Below, one piece after another: positions 1 through 5,295 of a stretch of 6,014 nt of DNA (positions within the stretch are counted from its first letter, which is position 1; every line of letters starts with the position of its first letter). Under the pieces are notes generated by a model. The model searched no databases. It saw only the letters and a program-made list of their open reading frames with translations, and was not told where the DNA came from. A program made the position numbers and the translations under genes. The DNA comes from Bacteroidales bacterium (GTDB taxonomy: Bacteria > Bacteroidota > Bacteroidia > Bacteroidales > UBA4181): the NCBI GenBank assembly GCA_031259205.1, contig JAIRLS010000004.1:1-6014 (forward strand), written 5' to 3'.

Positions 1-194
1 TGTTTGTACCTTATCAATCCTAAAATACAGGCTCTTGTTGGCCTAAAGAACTGTTCAAGGTTACAACAGTAGAGGGAAGGGGATTTACTTTGCGAACGGT
101 ATCTTTGTACCCATGACGAGCTTAATCTTGCTCCTTCCCTTTCTTCTGTTGAATACTTTCGGTTCACTTTTTTGTTATTTAACTCTTTTTTCAT
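1..194 (-). CDS. Partial hypothetical protein, 5' end only, continues past left edge
   Basis: An open frame starts with ATG at 194 and runs without a stop for 64 codons to the left edge. It begins MKKELNNKKVNRKYSTEE, a lysine-rich, probably helical and cytoplasmic start, and later carries a Cys-Cys pair near residues 43-44. I recognise no family. The start is chosen because ATG lies downstream of two perfect Bacteroidota -7 boxes (TATATTTG at 239-232 and TAAATTTG at 211-204); no Shine-Dalgarno sequence is obvious, which is usual in this phylum. The opposite-strand ORF over the same bases is highly hydrophobic, as expected for the antisense of a Lys-rich frame. The repeat array at 255-448 lies directly upstream. 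The gene call is inferred from promoter position and an open frame only; it could be a chance ORF, and the first ~20 codons look more protein-like than the rest. Confidence 0.45.
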   Translation of the reverse strand, partial: MKKELNNKKVNRKYSTEEREGARLSSSWVQRYRSQSKSPSLYCCNLEQFFRPTRACILGLIRYK

Positions 195-202
195 TTTATC
201 AC

Positions 203-239
203 GCAAATTTACGCCCTTTTTATTCCCGGTGCAAATATA
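203..239 (-). promoter_or_regulatory. Tandem Bacteroidota-type -7 boxes upstream of the left-edge gene
   Basis: Read on the minus strand, TATATTTGC (239-231) and TAAATTTGC (211-203) both match the Bacteroidota sigma-A -7 consensus TAnnTTTG exactly. The first leaves roughly a 30-nt leader before the ATG at 194, which is a normal distance; the second would give an almost leaderless transcript. No clear TTTG -33 motif is found at the expected 19-21 bp upstream. That position (about 259-262) is instead occupied by the first core of the palindromic array. The consensus is family knowledge; activity is inferred. Confidence 0.5.
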
Positions 240-254
240 GGAAGACGTATTCGC

Positions 255-448
255 GTTATAGTAATGACAGGGATCGCGTTATAGTAATGACGGAGGTCAC
301 GTCATAGTAATAACGCGATCGCGTCATAGTGATAACTCGATCGCGTCATAGTAATGACTCTACTCATGTCATAGTAATGACGTGAGCGTGTTATAGTAAT
401 GACGCGATCGCGTTATAGTAATGACAGCGGGTGCGTCATAGTAATGAC
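255..448. repeat. Array of nine 14-bp palindromic cores, period 22-23 bp
   Basis: Nine cores of form GTYATAGTRATRAC start at 255, 278, 301, 323, 345, 368, 390, 412 and 435. The consensus GTCATAGTAATGAC has 5-bp inverted arms (GTCAT/ATGAC) around AGTA. Spacers are 8 or 9 bp and variable; four end in GATCGC and two are exactly GCGATCGC, itself palindromic. Arm variation is confined to one position: the C of GTCAT, on one strand or the other, becomes T, and never in both arms of one core. One core also has AGTG in the centre. A degenerate tenth unit may lie at 455-464. Repeats this short with 8-9 bp spacers are not CRISPR. The shape (conserved dyad, fixed period of about two helical turns, next to a promoter) fits an operator or iteron cluster; a role is inferred. 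Confidence 0.95.
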
Positions 449-548
449 GGGAACGTATCGTTACCATGTTGCAAGCAGCATCATAATAACAGTACGAAAC
501 GCTTTCCGGTAACCGTGCAACACGATTGCATAACACAAAGGAGGACGT

Positions 549-632
549 CGTCATTGCGGGCCGTCAGGTGCGGCAATCCAGTTGTATGCAGGTAGCTGGA
601 TTGCCGCGTCGCTATGCTTCTCGCACATGACG
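549..632. repeat. Dispersed palindromic repeat, copy 1
   Basis: The outer arms are CGTCATTGCG (549-558) and CGCACATGACG (622-632, one extra base). The inner arms GCGGCAATCCAG (570-581) and CTGGATTGCCGC (596-607) pair perfectly over 12 bp around a 14-nt loop. The layout GTCATTGCG..GCAATCCA..TGGATTGC..CGCAATGAC resembles REP-like palindromes dispersed through many bacterial genomes. Two more copies in this window (778-848 and 5296-5374) share the same inner and outer motifs. No coding capacity is suggested here. Confidence 0.85.
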
Positions 633-656
633 AAGAGGGAGTGTATGGGACGACAG
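627..656 (+). repeat. Truncated copy of the 62-bp trailing unit
   Basis: Directly after palindrome copy 1, the sequence ATGACGAAGAGGGAGTG is followed by TATGGGACGACAGG. This aligns to the start of the 62-bp unit seen at 709 and 847 if about 11 bp (GGCGGTTTGTA-like) are missing in the middle. Homology is weaker than between the two full copies. Confidence 0.5.
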
Positions 657-660
657 GAAC

Positions 661-700
661 GTGAGAGGATGTGTGTCCGTGCCTATGGTGGCGCTCTCAC
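661..700. repeat. Degenerate palindrome preceding trailing-unit copy A
   Basis: GTGAGAG (661-667) pairs with CTCTCAC (694-700) around a 26-nt loop. It sits in the same place relative to the 709 unit as the better-preserved palindrome 778-848 sits to the 847 unit, so it may be an eroded member of the same family. The central GCAATCC/GGATTGC motif is not preserved, so the assignment is tentative. Confidence 0.45.
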
Positions 701-708
701 TATTCGTC

Positions 709-770
709 ATGATGGGAGAGGGAGTGGGCAGTTTGTATAAGGACAGCAGTTTGGGTGTTGAAGGTCGTTG
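709..770 (+). repeat. 62-bp direct repeat, copy A
   Basis: This segment matches 847-908 at 56 of 62 positions without gaps (offset 138 bp). It is G-rich on the plus strand and contains GGAGTGGGC, GCAGTTTGGGTGTTGAAGG and similar blocks. The mismatches are scattered, and reading frames across it are not conserved in any obvious way, so it looks like non-coding repeat DNA attached to the 3' side of the palindromes. Confidence 0.9.
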
Positions 771-777
771 TCAATAT

Positions 778-848
778 ATTGCAAGAAGCGTAGTGACGTG
801 ACAATCTGGTACCTGTATGCACCTGGATTGCTTTACTACGTTCGCAAT
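778..848. repeat. Dispersed palindromic repeat, copy 2
   Basis: The arms ATTGC (778-782)/GCAAT (844-848), CGTAG (789-793)/CTACG (836-840) and CAATC (802-806)/GATTG (826-830) are nested colinearly around a loop near 810-820. The right half, GGATTGCTTTACTACG then TTCGCAATGATG, is a well-preserved version of the same motif order as copy 1. Copy B of the 62-bp unit overlaps its last two bases. Confidence 0.8.
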
Positions 849-908
849 GATGGGGGAGGGAGTGGGCGGTTTGTATATGGGCGGCAGTTTGGGTGTTGAA
901 GGTTGTTG
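847..908 (+). repeat. 62-bp direct repeat, copy B
   Basis: This is the partner of 709-770, with six substitutions (at 855, 868, 878, 881, 883 and 904). It follows palindrome copy 2 without a gap. The shared arrangement of palindrome then unit argues that they spread or duplicated as one module. Confidence 0.9.
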
Positions 909-1430
909 GTACATGCAGATATATAAAGTTACTGGTGTAGATGGTTCTCGCGTCGGGGTTGTTGCTGCGTGAGGTGTATCTGTATGTGTAAGCGTATTTT
1001 GCTTATGCCGTCAACTGATTTTGAAGTCGAATATAGATAATGCTAATTAAACGATCTTATAAGTCTTTGTTGAATAGATTTAGAAATAATGTTTTTCTCA
1101 TTTGGGTGGTGCTTTTGGAGAGGATGTGGGAGCAGGACAGCGATGTGATAAGCGAGTTTTTCTCTCTGTTTGGGCGGTTGCGGTGTAAGGTGCGACCTGC
1201 GCTGAAAAGATGGAAGAGAGTGGCTTTTGCGTGGAAGCTGTTTGGTGATTGTTGCGCGGAAGATTGGAGAACTTGTCTGTTTTCCGTAATTTTACATTCG
1301 TATACTTTGCGCGGCCTGATTTTGTGCAGGCGCATATATTCCCCATTGGGGAAGAATATCAATAGAAAAAGGGTACATAGTTTTCCCTGTTCCCCGTTAG
1401 GGGATTCATAAACAGGAGGTGTATGCCCTA
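909..1430. other. Stretch without a supported gene
   Basis: Long overlapping ORFs exist on both strands (plus 1040-1411; minus 1057-1521 and, in another frame, 1098-1346). They exclude each other, and none shows a recognisable domain, a consensus promoter or a clear start signal. The minus ORF 1057-1521 begins inside the inverted repeat at 1431-1513. An expressed hypothetical gene cannot be excluded. An alternative is that this is dispersed non-coding repeat DNA with fortuitously open frames, in keeping with the repeats on both sides. The twin GGGG/CCCC hairpins at 1339-1405 are listed separately. Confidence 0.5.
1339..1405. repeat. Two similar short hairpins (CCCC..GGGG) 51 bp apart
   Basis: TTCCCCATTGGGGAA (1339-1353) has 6-bp arms around ATT. 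TTCCCCGTTAGGGGAT (1390-1405) has TCCCC/GGGGA arms around GTTA. Both are followed by an AT-rich segment, and neither has a T-run that would make a classic intrinsic terminator. Their similarity suggests a duplicated hairpin; no function is evident. Confidence 0.7.
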
Positions 1431-1551
1431 TATTTGTGCCATTTGACAAATTTGAAAAATTTGCGCCCAGCAAATTTTTCAAATGTCTGGAACAGTGTAA
1501 AATGGCACAAATACAGATCAAGACATTTGAGCATTTTTAATGTCAAATGGC
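1431..1551. repeat. Nested inverted-repeat structure (MITE-like or fold-back element)
   Basis: The outer arms TATTTGTGCCATTT (1431-1444) and AAATGGCACAAATA (1500-1513) pair perfectly over 14 bp. Directly inside, 1445-1464 (GACAAATTTGAAAAATTTGC) pairs with 1470-1487 (GCAAATTTTTCAAATGTC) apart from a 2-nt bulge, leaving a 5-nt loop GCCCA. Further complementary segments give alternative pairings: GCCATTTGACA (1438-1448) with TGTCAAATGGC (1541-1551), and TCAAATGTC (1479-1487) with GACATTTGA (1522-1530). The result is a long stem with competing folds. It could be a miniature transposon derivative, a fold-back element or a structured RNA. No flanking target-site duplication was identified. Confidence 0.8.
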
Positions 1552-1605
1552 TTTATCTAACGGGCAATCCTGCTCATTGACAACCGGTGTTTTCTATTGA
1601 TATGT

Positions 1606-1636
1606 TTGCCCTGACGGGCAATGCACAAAACTGTGC
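1606..1636. repeat. Two adjacent small hairpins beyond the IS1 fragment
   Basis: TTGCCC/GGGCAA (1606-1611 and 1616-1621) around TGAC is followed at once by GCACA/TGTGC (1623-1627 and 1632-1636) around AAAC. They lie just past the point where similarity to an IS1-type transposase stops (about 1649). No T-run follows on either strand, so a terminator role for the transporter genes is weakly supported. CGGGCAAT of the first hairpin recurs at 1561-1568. Confidence 0.55.
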
Positions 1637-1648
1637 CGTGTGCAGTAT

Positions 1649-1837
1649 AAAAGCCTTAAAATGATTGAACAGCTTCTTTGAAAAACAGCAGGTTTTACGG
1701 AAAGCCCTGCGGATACGATGTTTCAGTATGCCGTTATTCCCCTCTATACCAACCGTATATTTCCTCCCCACAAGAGGATTCTTTCCTCCGAATGTTGACG
1801 TAAAGCTATCCCAATGAGCGGGACTTTTTTCATCGAC
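1649..1837 (-). pseudogene. IS1-family transposase C-terminal remnant (InsB-like)
   Basis: The minus frame from 1837 reads AHWDSFTSTF, then GRKYTVGIEGNN and RIRRAFRKTCCFSKKLFNH. This is the C-terminal catalytic block of IS1-type DDE transposases: the Glu in IEGNN is the likely third catalytic acid, and RKTxCFSKxxxxH is a family hallmark. The match ends abruptly after FKAF at 1649 and the tail to the stop at 1574 is unrelated. Upstream, the frame is closed by TGA at 1843-1841. A second frame continues toward 1895 (MYGKQTSAFLPVERSMKK). Adding one base to the A6 run near 1825-1830 would join the two, which suggests a single-base deletion, though whether the upstream part is truly IS1 is unsure. 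There is no N-terminal InsA part, so it cannot be active. It lies immediately downstream of the permease gene. Confidence 0.78.
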
Positions 1838-1898
1838 CGTTCAACGGGTAAAAATGCGGAGGTTTGTTTGCCATACATTCCTTTCAGTTTACTGATAA

Positions 1899-3242
1899 TC
1901 AATTATTACCGTATCTCATCCATTTCCACAGTTCTTTCCATGTCGGTTTTTTCCCGTAGATGAGGATAGCCGTGCGGTATATTTTGGCCGACAAGCGGAT
2001 AACGCCGATAAAGGTTACGATAAGCAGGCCGACGGACAGTATTATTTCCCAGTAGGGGACGCCGAAAGGGATACGCGCCATCATCACCACCGGCGAGGTA
2101 AAGGGGATGATGGAAAACCAGAAGGCAACCGTGCTGTCGGGGTTTTGCATGACGTTCAGCATCACCATGAAAGCGACTATCAGCGGGAGAGAAACGGGCA
2201 TCATGAACTGCTGGCTGTCGGTGTCGTTATCCACTGCCGATCCGATGGCGGCAAACAACGATCCGTAAAGCAGGTAGCCTCCGATGAAAAAAAGCAGGAA
2301 ACAGCCAATCAGTACGGGAAAATTGACGGAATCCAGCATGGAAAAAAGATCTCCGCTCCGGTTCATCAATTCCTGACCGGACAGTTCGTTGCCTGTCTGA
2401 CTTGCCACTTGCGCATAGACCTCTCCCTGTTGCAACGCCTTTTCGGTTAAGCTGTTCATGAAAAACATCCGTCCCGTCGTTACCAATATCAACGTGAGCG
2501 CTATCCAGATCACAAATTGCGTCAGGCCTACCATGGCTATGCCGGTCACTTTGCCCATCATCAGTTGGAACGGTTTTACGGAAGAGATGATAATTTCGAC
2601 AACACGTCCGGTTTTTTCTTCCATGACGCCCCGCATGACCTGTGCTCCGAACATGAAGACAAACAGATAGATCAGGAATGCGGAAACATACGCTACAACG
2701 GTATTTACTATGCCGTGGCTTTCCTTTTCCGTTCCTTCTTCCGACAGTTTGAAAGTGCGGATGTCTATACGGGTGCTCACCGATCTCAGGATTTCGTCCA
2801 AATTTTCAATTTGATGCGCTTTCAGTTTTTCCTTTTCAATGGTTTTTTCGATGGCATTGGAGATATGCACGATAAGTCCGGCGGGTGGCTGCCGGTAGGA
2901 GAAAAACTCTGTTCCGGAAGGTGTGTAGGCGATGTAGGGCGGAATGTACAGGATGCCGAAATATTCGGTTTGTGCAAGATTTTTTTTGAAATCTTCCGGT
3001 TTGACATTCATTGCGTAGGTGAATTTGAAGTGTTCCGTATCCGGAATTTTTTTTAGAAAAAGTTGCGAACTGTCAATCACTGCAATCTGTTTGACTTCGC
3101 TGTCGTCCATGGTAGCAAACCATGCGGGAATCAGCAGGAAACCGGCAAAGAGCGCCGGCCCCAGCAGGGTCATCACGATAAAACTCTTTTTACGGACACG
3201 GGAAAGATATTCGCGGCGAAGGATGATGAGAATCTTGTTCAT
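1899..3242 (-). CDS. ABC-2 type exporter permease, NatB-like
   Basis: This is the membrane subunit of an ABC exporter in the cytoplasmic membrane, 447 residues from ATG at 3242. An in-frame TTG lies two codons upstream, but ATG giving MNKILIILRREYL is the more natural start. The layout matches NatB/ABC-2 permeases: a short cytoplasmic Arg-rich start with first helix ~22-42; a large extracytoplasmic domain ~43-178; helix ~179-201; the conserved loop VMEEKTGRVVEIIISSVKP ~206-224; then helices ~232-256, ~309-330, ~350-366 and ~400-416. The segment 257-308 between helices is hydrophilic. The gene starts 12 bp after the ATPase stop, so the two form one operon and surely one transporter. The NatAB family is named for Na+ extrusion, but homologues export varied substrates, and the substrate here cannot be read from sequence. 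Length and frame appear intact. Confidence 0.93.
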   Translation of the reverse strand: MNKILIILRREYLSRVRKKSFIVMTLLGPALFAGFLLIPAWFATMDDSEVKQIAVIDSSQLFLKKIPDTEHFKFTYAMNVKPEDFKKNLAQTEYFGILYIPPYIAYTPSGTEFFSYRQPPAGLIVHISNAIEKTIEKEKLKAHQIENLDEILRSVSTRIDIRTFKLSEEGTEKESHGIVNTVVAYVSAFLIYLFVFMFGAQVMRGVMEEKTGRVVEIIISSVKPFQLMMGKVTGIAMVGLTQFVIWIALTLILVTTGRMFFMNSLTEKALQQGEVYAQVASQTGNELSGQELMNRSGDLFSMLDSVNFPVLIGCFLLFFIGGYLLYGSLFAAIGSAVDNDTDSQQFMMPVSLPLIVAFMVMLNVMQNPDSTVAFWFSIIPFTSPVVMMARIPFGVPYWEIILSVGLLIVTFIGVIRLSAKIYRTAILIYGKKPTWKELWKWMRYGNN

Positions 3243-3254
3243 AAGCAAAGAGGG

Positions 3255-4163
3255 TCAGTTTCGTTTTACGCTGCGGATAAAAATATCGTTCATACTGGGA
3301 AGTATTTCATTGAATGAAGTCACCGAAACGCAGGAAATAATGATGGACAACAGTTTGTTGGCCGTTTTTCCCGGCGCGTAAATTTTTATTTTTCGAGGAT
3401 GCTTCTCATCCCGGCTGACCGTGCACTGGTAAGCATTGAGTACTTCTTCCAGCCGTTTTCCGTCGCCTTCAAAGCCGACTTCGTATTCGCCCGACTTGTA
3501 TGTCTGCCGGATATGGCTTACCTTACCGTGAAGAACGCAACGAGACTTGTCGATGAGCGATATATGGTCGCACATTTCTTCTACCGACGCCATATTGTGG
3601 GTGGAGAGGATGACGGTTGTCCCGTTGTCCCTCAGTTGCCGGATTTCCTTTTTCAGCAGTTCGGTATTGACGGGATCGAATCCGCTGAACGGCTCGTCGA
3701 GAATCAGCAGAACGGGTCTGTGCAGTACGGTGATGATGAATTGCAGTTTTTGCTGCATTCCCTTCGACAGTTCTTCTACCTTCTTGTTCCACCAGTCGGT
3801 TATTTCAAATTTTTCGAACCATTCGACGGCGCGTTTCCGGGCGTCGGCTTTGCTCAAGCCTTTCAGCCTTGCCAGATACAGCGCCTGTTCGCCTGCTTTC
3901 ATTTTCCGGTACAATCCGCGTTCTTCGGGCAGATAGCCGATGTGTACGGCGGCGTTGAGGGTCATCCTGCGTTCCATGAAAAGCATTTCACCACTGTCGG
4001 GAGCGGTAATCCCGTTGGCAATGCGGATAAAGGTAGTTTTACCTGCTCCGTTAGGCCCCAGCAAGCCATAAATGCTTCCTTGCGGGACGTCCACAGTGAT
4101 TCGGTCAAGCACTTTTACGGAGCCGTATTGTTTGTCGATCTGACGGGCTGATAAAATATTCAC
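3255..4163 (-). CDS. ABC transporter ATP-binding protein, NatA-like
   Basis: Nucleotide-binding subunit that powers the adjacent permease. It has 302 residues from a GTG start at 4163; an in-frame TGA lies four codons upstream (4175-4173), and the next ATG is far inside, so GTG is chosen. Walker A GPNGAGKT is at 36-43, ABC signature LSKGMQQK at 132-139, Walker B LLILDEP with catalytic Glu157, D-loop after GFDP, and H-loop His189. The Q-loop region reads GYLPEERGLY (76-85), with Glu where many ABC proteins carry Gln; this is typical of the NatA/YhaQ branch, not a defect. The C-terminal ~90 residues fit a DUF4162-type domain. The gene lies 66 bp downstream of the DUF1080 gene with no clear terminator between, so read-through is plausible; the permease follows after 12 bp. 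Confidence 0.95.
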   Translation of the reverse strand: MNILSARQIDKQYGSVKVLDRITVDVPQGSIYGLLGPNGAGKTTFIRIANGITAPDSGEMLFMERRMTLNAAVHIGYLPEERGLYRKMKAGEQALYLARLKGLSKADARKRAVEWFEKFEITDWWNKKVEELSKGMQQKLQFIITVLHRPVLLILDEPFSGFDPVNTELLKKEIRQLRDNGTTVILSTHNMASVEEMCDHISLIDKSRCVLHGKVSHIRQTYKSGEYEVGFEGDGKRLEEVLNAYQCTVSRDEKHPRKIKIYAPGKTANKLLSIIISCVSVTSFNEILPSMNDIFIRSVKRN

Positions 4164-4229
4164 GATAAGCGTTCAACTTTATTTTCTAACTTTTTTGCTG
4201 TGACAGGGTTAAAGGTCATAGCCTCGAAA

Positions 4230-4952
4230 TTAAAATTCCCTGATTTTGATGTTTCGGTACCAGCAATCGTAACCGTGGTCTTGCAATCCGATGTATCCTT
4301 CTTTTGCAGGGCCTTCGATGAAGCCCGGCCAGTCTTTGAATTTGCTTTTGGCTACTAATTCTTTCCATTCTGGCGTCCATAATTCATAGGCGACCACTTG
4401 TACTCCGTTTTGCGTATGGGTGACTTTGCCGTTCCGCACGCAGATGACGATAGTGTTCCATTCTCCGGCGGGTTTGGCATTCTGCGGTAATGCAGGAATC
4501 ATGTCGTAAAGTGATCCGGCCAGATGATTGGCTAATTTGTTATCGCCGGCATTCCAGTTGTCGAGTACCTGTATTTCGGGAGCAGCATAATAGACAGGTT
4601 TTCCGGGATATTCGACAATGTTGAAAAAAATGCCCGAATTGCCGCCTTTTTCGATTTTCCAGTCGATGGACAACTCAAAATTGCTGTATTTCTTTGTTCC
4701 GTAAAGGATATCTCCTCCTTGTCCTCTTCCGGCGGTCGCGCCACGCTGCACTTTCATGGCTTCCTCGTCTATGATCCAGTTGGAGGCCATTTTTGTGTCG
4801 TTGCACTTGCGCCATCCGTCGAAATTTTTCCCGTCGAACAGCAAAGTCCAACCTTCTTTCTTTTCTTTCGAACTGAGGGCATTGTTTTTCTGCGCAAACG
4901 CGGCCAAACATGTCATCACTGTTAAAAACAGCGGAAATAATGTCTTTTTCAT
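4230..4952 (-). CDS. Secreted 3-keto-disaccharide hydrolase family protein (DUF1080)
   Basis: A 240-residue secreted protein starting at ATG 4952. Residues 1-20 form a signal peptide (MKKTLFPLFL..AAFA) with likely cleavage before QKN; the Cys at 15 is inside the hydrophobic core and does not form a good lipobox, so a lipoprotein is less likely. The rest is one DUF1080/PF06439 concanavalin-like domain: WTLLFDGKNFDGWR (35-48), NFELSIDWKIEKGGNSGIFF (91-110), PEIQVLDNW (125-133), AGEWNTIVICVRNGKVTH (162-179), and GYIGLQDHGYDCWYRNIKIRE near the C-terminus. Characterised family members act on 3-keto-glycosides; others are uncharacterised carbohydrate-binding or hydrolytic proteins, so the substrate is not assigned. 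It probably acts in the periplasm or on the surface. Domain and length look complete. It could share a transcript with the ABC exporter downstream, but a functional link is only inferred from order. Confidence 0.92.
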   Translation of the reverse strand: MKKTLFPLFLTVMTCLAAFAQKNNALSSKEKKEGWTLLFDGKNFDGWRKCNDTKMASNWIIDEEAMKVQRGATAGRGQGGDILYGTKKYSNFELSIDWKIEKGGNSGIFFNIVEYPGKPVYYAAPEIQVLDNWNAGDNKLANHLAGSLYDMIPALPQNAKPAGEWNTIVICVRNGKVTHTQNGVQVVAYELWTPEWKELVAKSKFKDWPGFIEGPAKEGYIGLQDHGYDCWYRNIKIREF

Positions 4953-4980
4953 GTATTGATGATGAGATATAAAAATTGCG

Positions 4981-4988
4981 TAAAGATA
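4981..4988 (-). promoter_or_regulatory. Possible -7 box for the DUF1080 gene
   Basis: Minus-strand TATCTTTA matches TAnnTTTG at seven of eight positions and lies 28 bp before the ATG at 4952, giving a reasonable leader. A TTTG motif is present upstream (minus strand, near 5028) but about 32 bp away, too far for the usual 19-21 bp spacing, so the call is weak. Confidence 0.35.
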
Positions 4989-5077
4989 AGAATGATTTTT
5001 TATTTTTCATCCTTTACCGGCAAACTTTCAGGGTCGACGCATTTAAATTTTGAGCAGACGGACTGCGGCGCCTTGCG

Positions 5078-5087
5078 ATAACGTTAT
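5078..5087. promoter_or_regulatory. Operator-like palindrome ATAACGTTAT upstream of DUF1080
   Basis: A perfect 10-bp dyad with a central CG, embedded in GCGATAACGTTATACCGG, lies about 125 bp upstream of the DUF1080 start. LacI-family operators often have a central CG dyad of this sort, and carbohydrate genes are frequent targets. The distance is long and no regulator gene is visible, so this is only a candidate. Confidence 0.25.
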
Positions 5088-5159
5088 ACCGGTAACAGGA
5101 TTTTATTCCCTCTTTTTCACAGTCGGATCCATCTTTTTTTGGTTAATTCTTTTTTTGAG

Positions 5160-5233
5160 GCGCTATGAAAAACAATTCTTCTGACCTCCACTATAGCGCG
5201 AAGGCACGAATGTAGAGGCGAAAGGCTTTCGCC
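5160..5233. repeat. Two inverted repeats in the intergenic region
   Basis: GCGCTAT (5160-5166) pairs with ATAGCGC (5193-5199) around a 26-nt loop. GGCGAAAG (5217-5224) pairs with CTTTCGCC (5226-5233), a tight hairpin. Neither is followed by a good T-run in the minus direction. They lie beyond the terminator hairpin at 5248-5273 and may assist termination or be relics of dispersed repeats. Confidence 0.5.
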
Positions 5234-5242
5234 TGAAAGCGC

Positions 5243-5273
5243 GAAAACCCTCCGCTTTGGAGAATGCGGAGGG
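5243..5273 (-). terminator. Intrinsic terminator after the Ig-like surface gene
   Basis: On the minus strand, CCCTCCGC (5273-5266) and GCGGAGGG (5255-5248) form a perfect 8-bp GC-rich stem with a 10-nt loop, followed by TTTTCG. It starts 24 bp after the stop at 5298. The U-tract is short (four), so termination may be partial, but position and stem strength fit. Confidence 0.6.
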
Positions 5274-5295
5274 GGTGTTTCAAAAGTCGGTTTTT

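Noticed and set aside
113..307. Plus-strand 64-codon hydrophobic ORF with a TATCTTTG box just upstream (100-107)
   Set aside because: It runs into the repeat array, its hydrophobicity is what the antisense of a Lys-rich frame gives, and the box lies only 5 bp before the ATG with no suitable -33 motif.
315..411. GCGATCGC spacers as cyanobacterial HIP1 sites
   Set aside because: Only two exact copies occur, both inside the array; the rest of the window points to Bacteroidota, not cyanobacteria.
255..448. CRISPR array
   Set aside because: The repeat core is 14 bp and spacers are 8-9 bp, far too short, with no adjacent cas gene.
369..554. Minus ORF of 61 codons across the array
   Set aside because: Its sequence (repeated RSRHYY blocks) is simply the translated repeats.
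1414..1446. AGGAGG followed by a 7-codon ORF (MPYICAI) leading into the long hairpin, resembling an attenuator leader
   Set aside because: Spacing from AGGAGG to ATG is only 3 nt, Bacteroidota rarely use Shine-Dalgarno sequences, and no gene follows on the plus strand.
1040..1521. Overlapping ORFs on both strands (plus 123 aa; minus 154 and 82 aa)
   Set aside because: They are mutually exclusive, lack recognisable domains and promoters, and the longest begins inside an inverted repeat. Described only as unresolved DNA.
2145..4151. Several plus-strand ORFs of 70-250 codons within the transporter genes
   Set aside because: They are antisense shadows of the ATPase and permease, which have clear family motifs.
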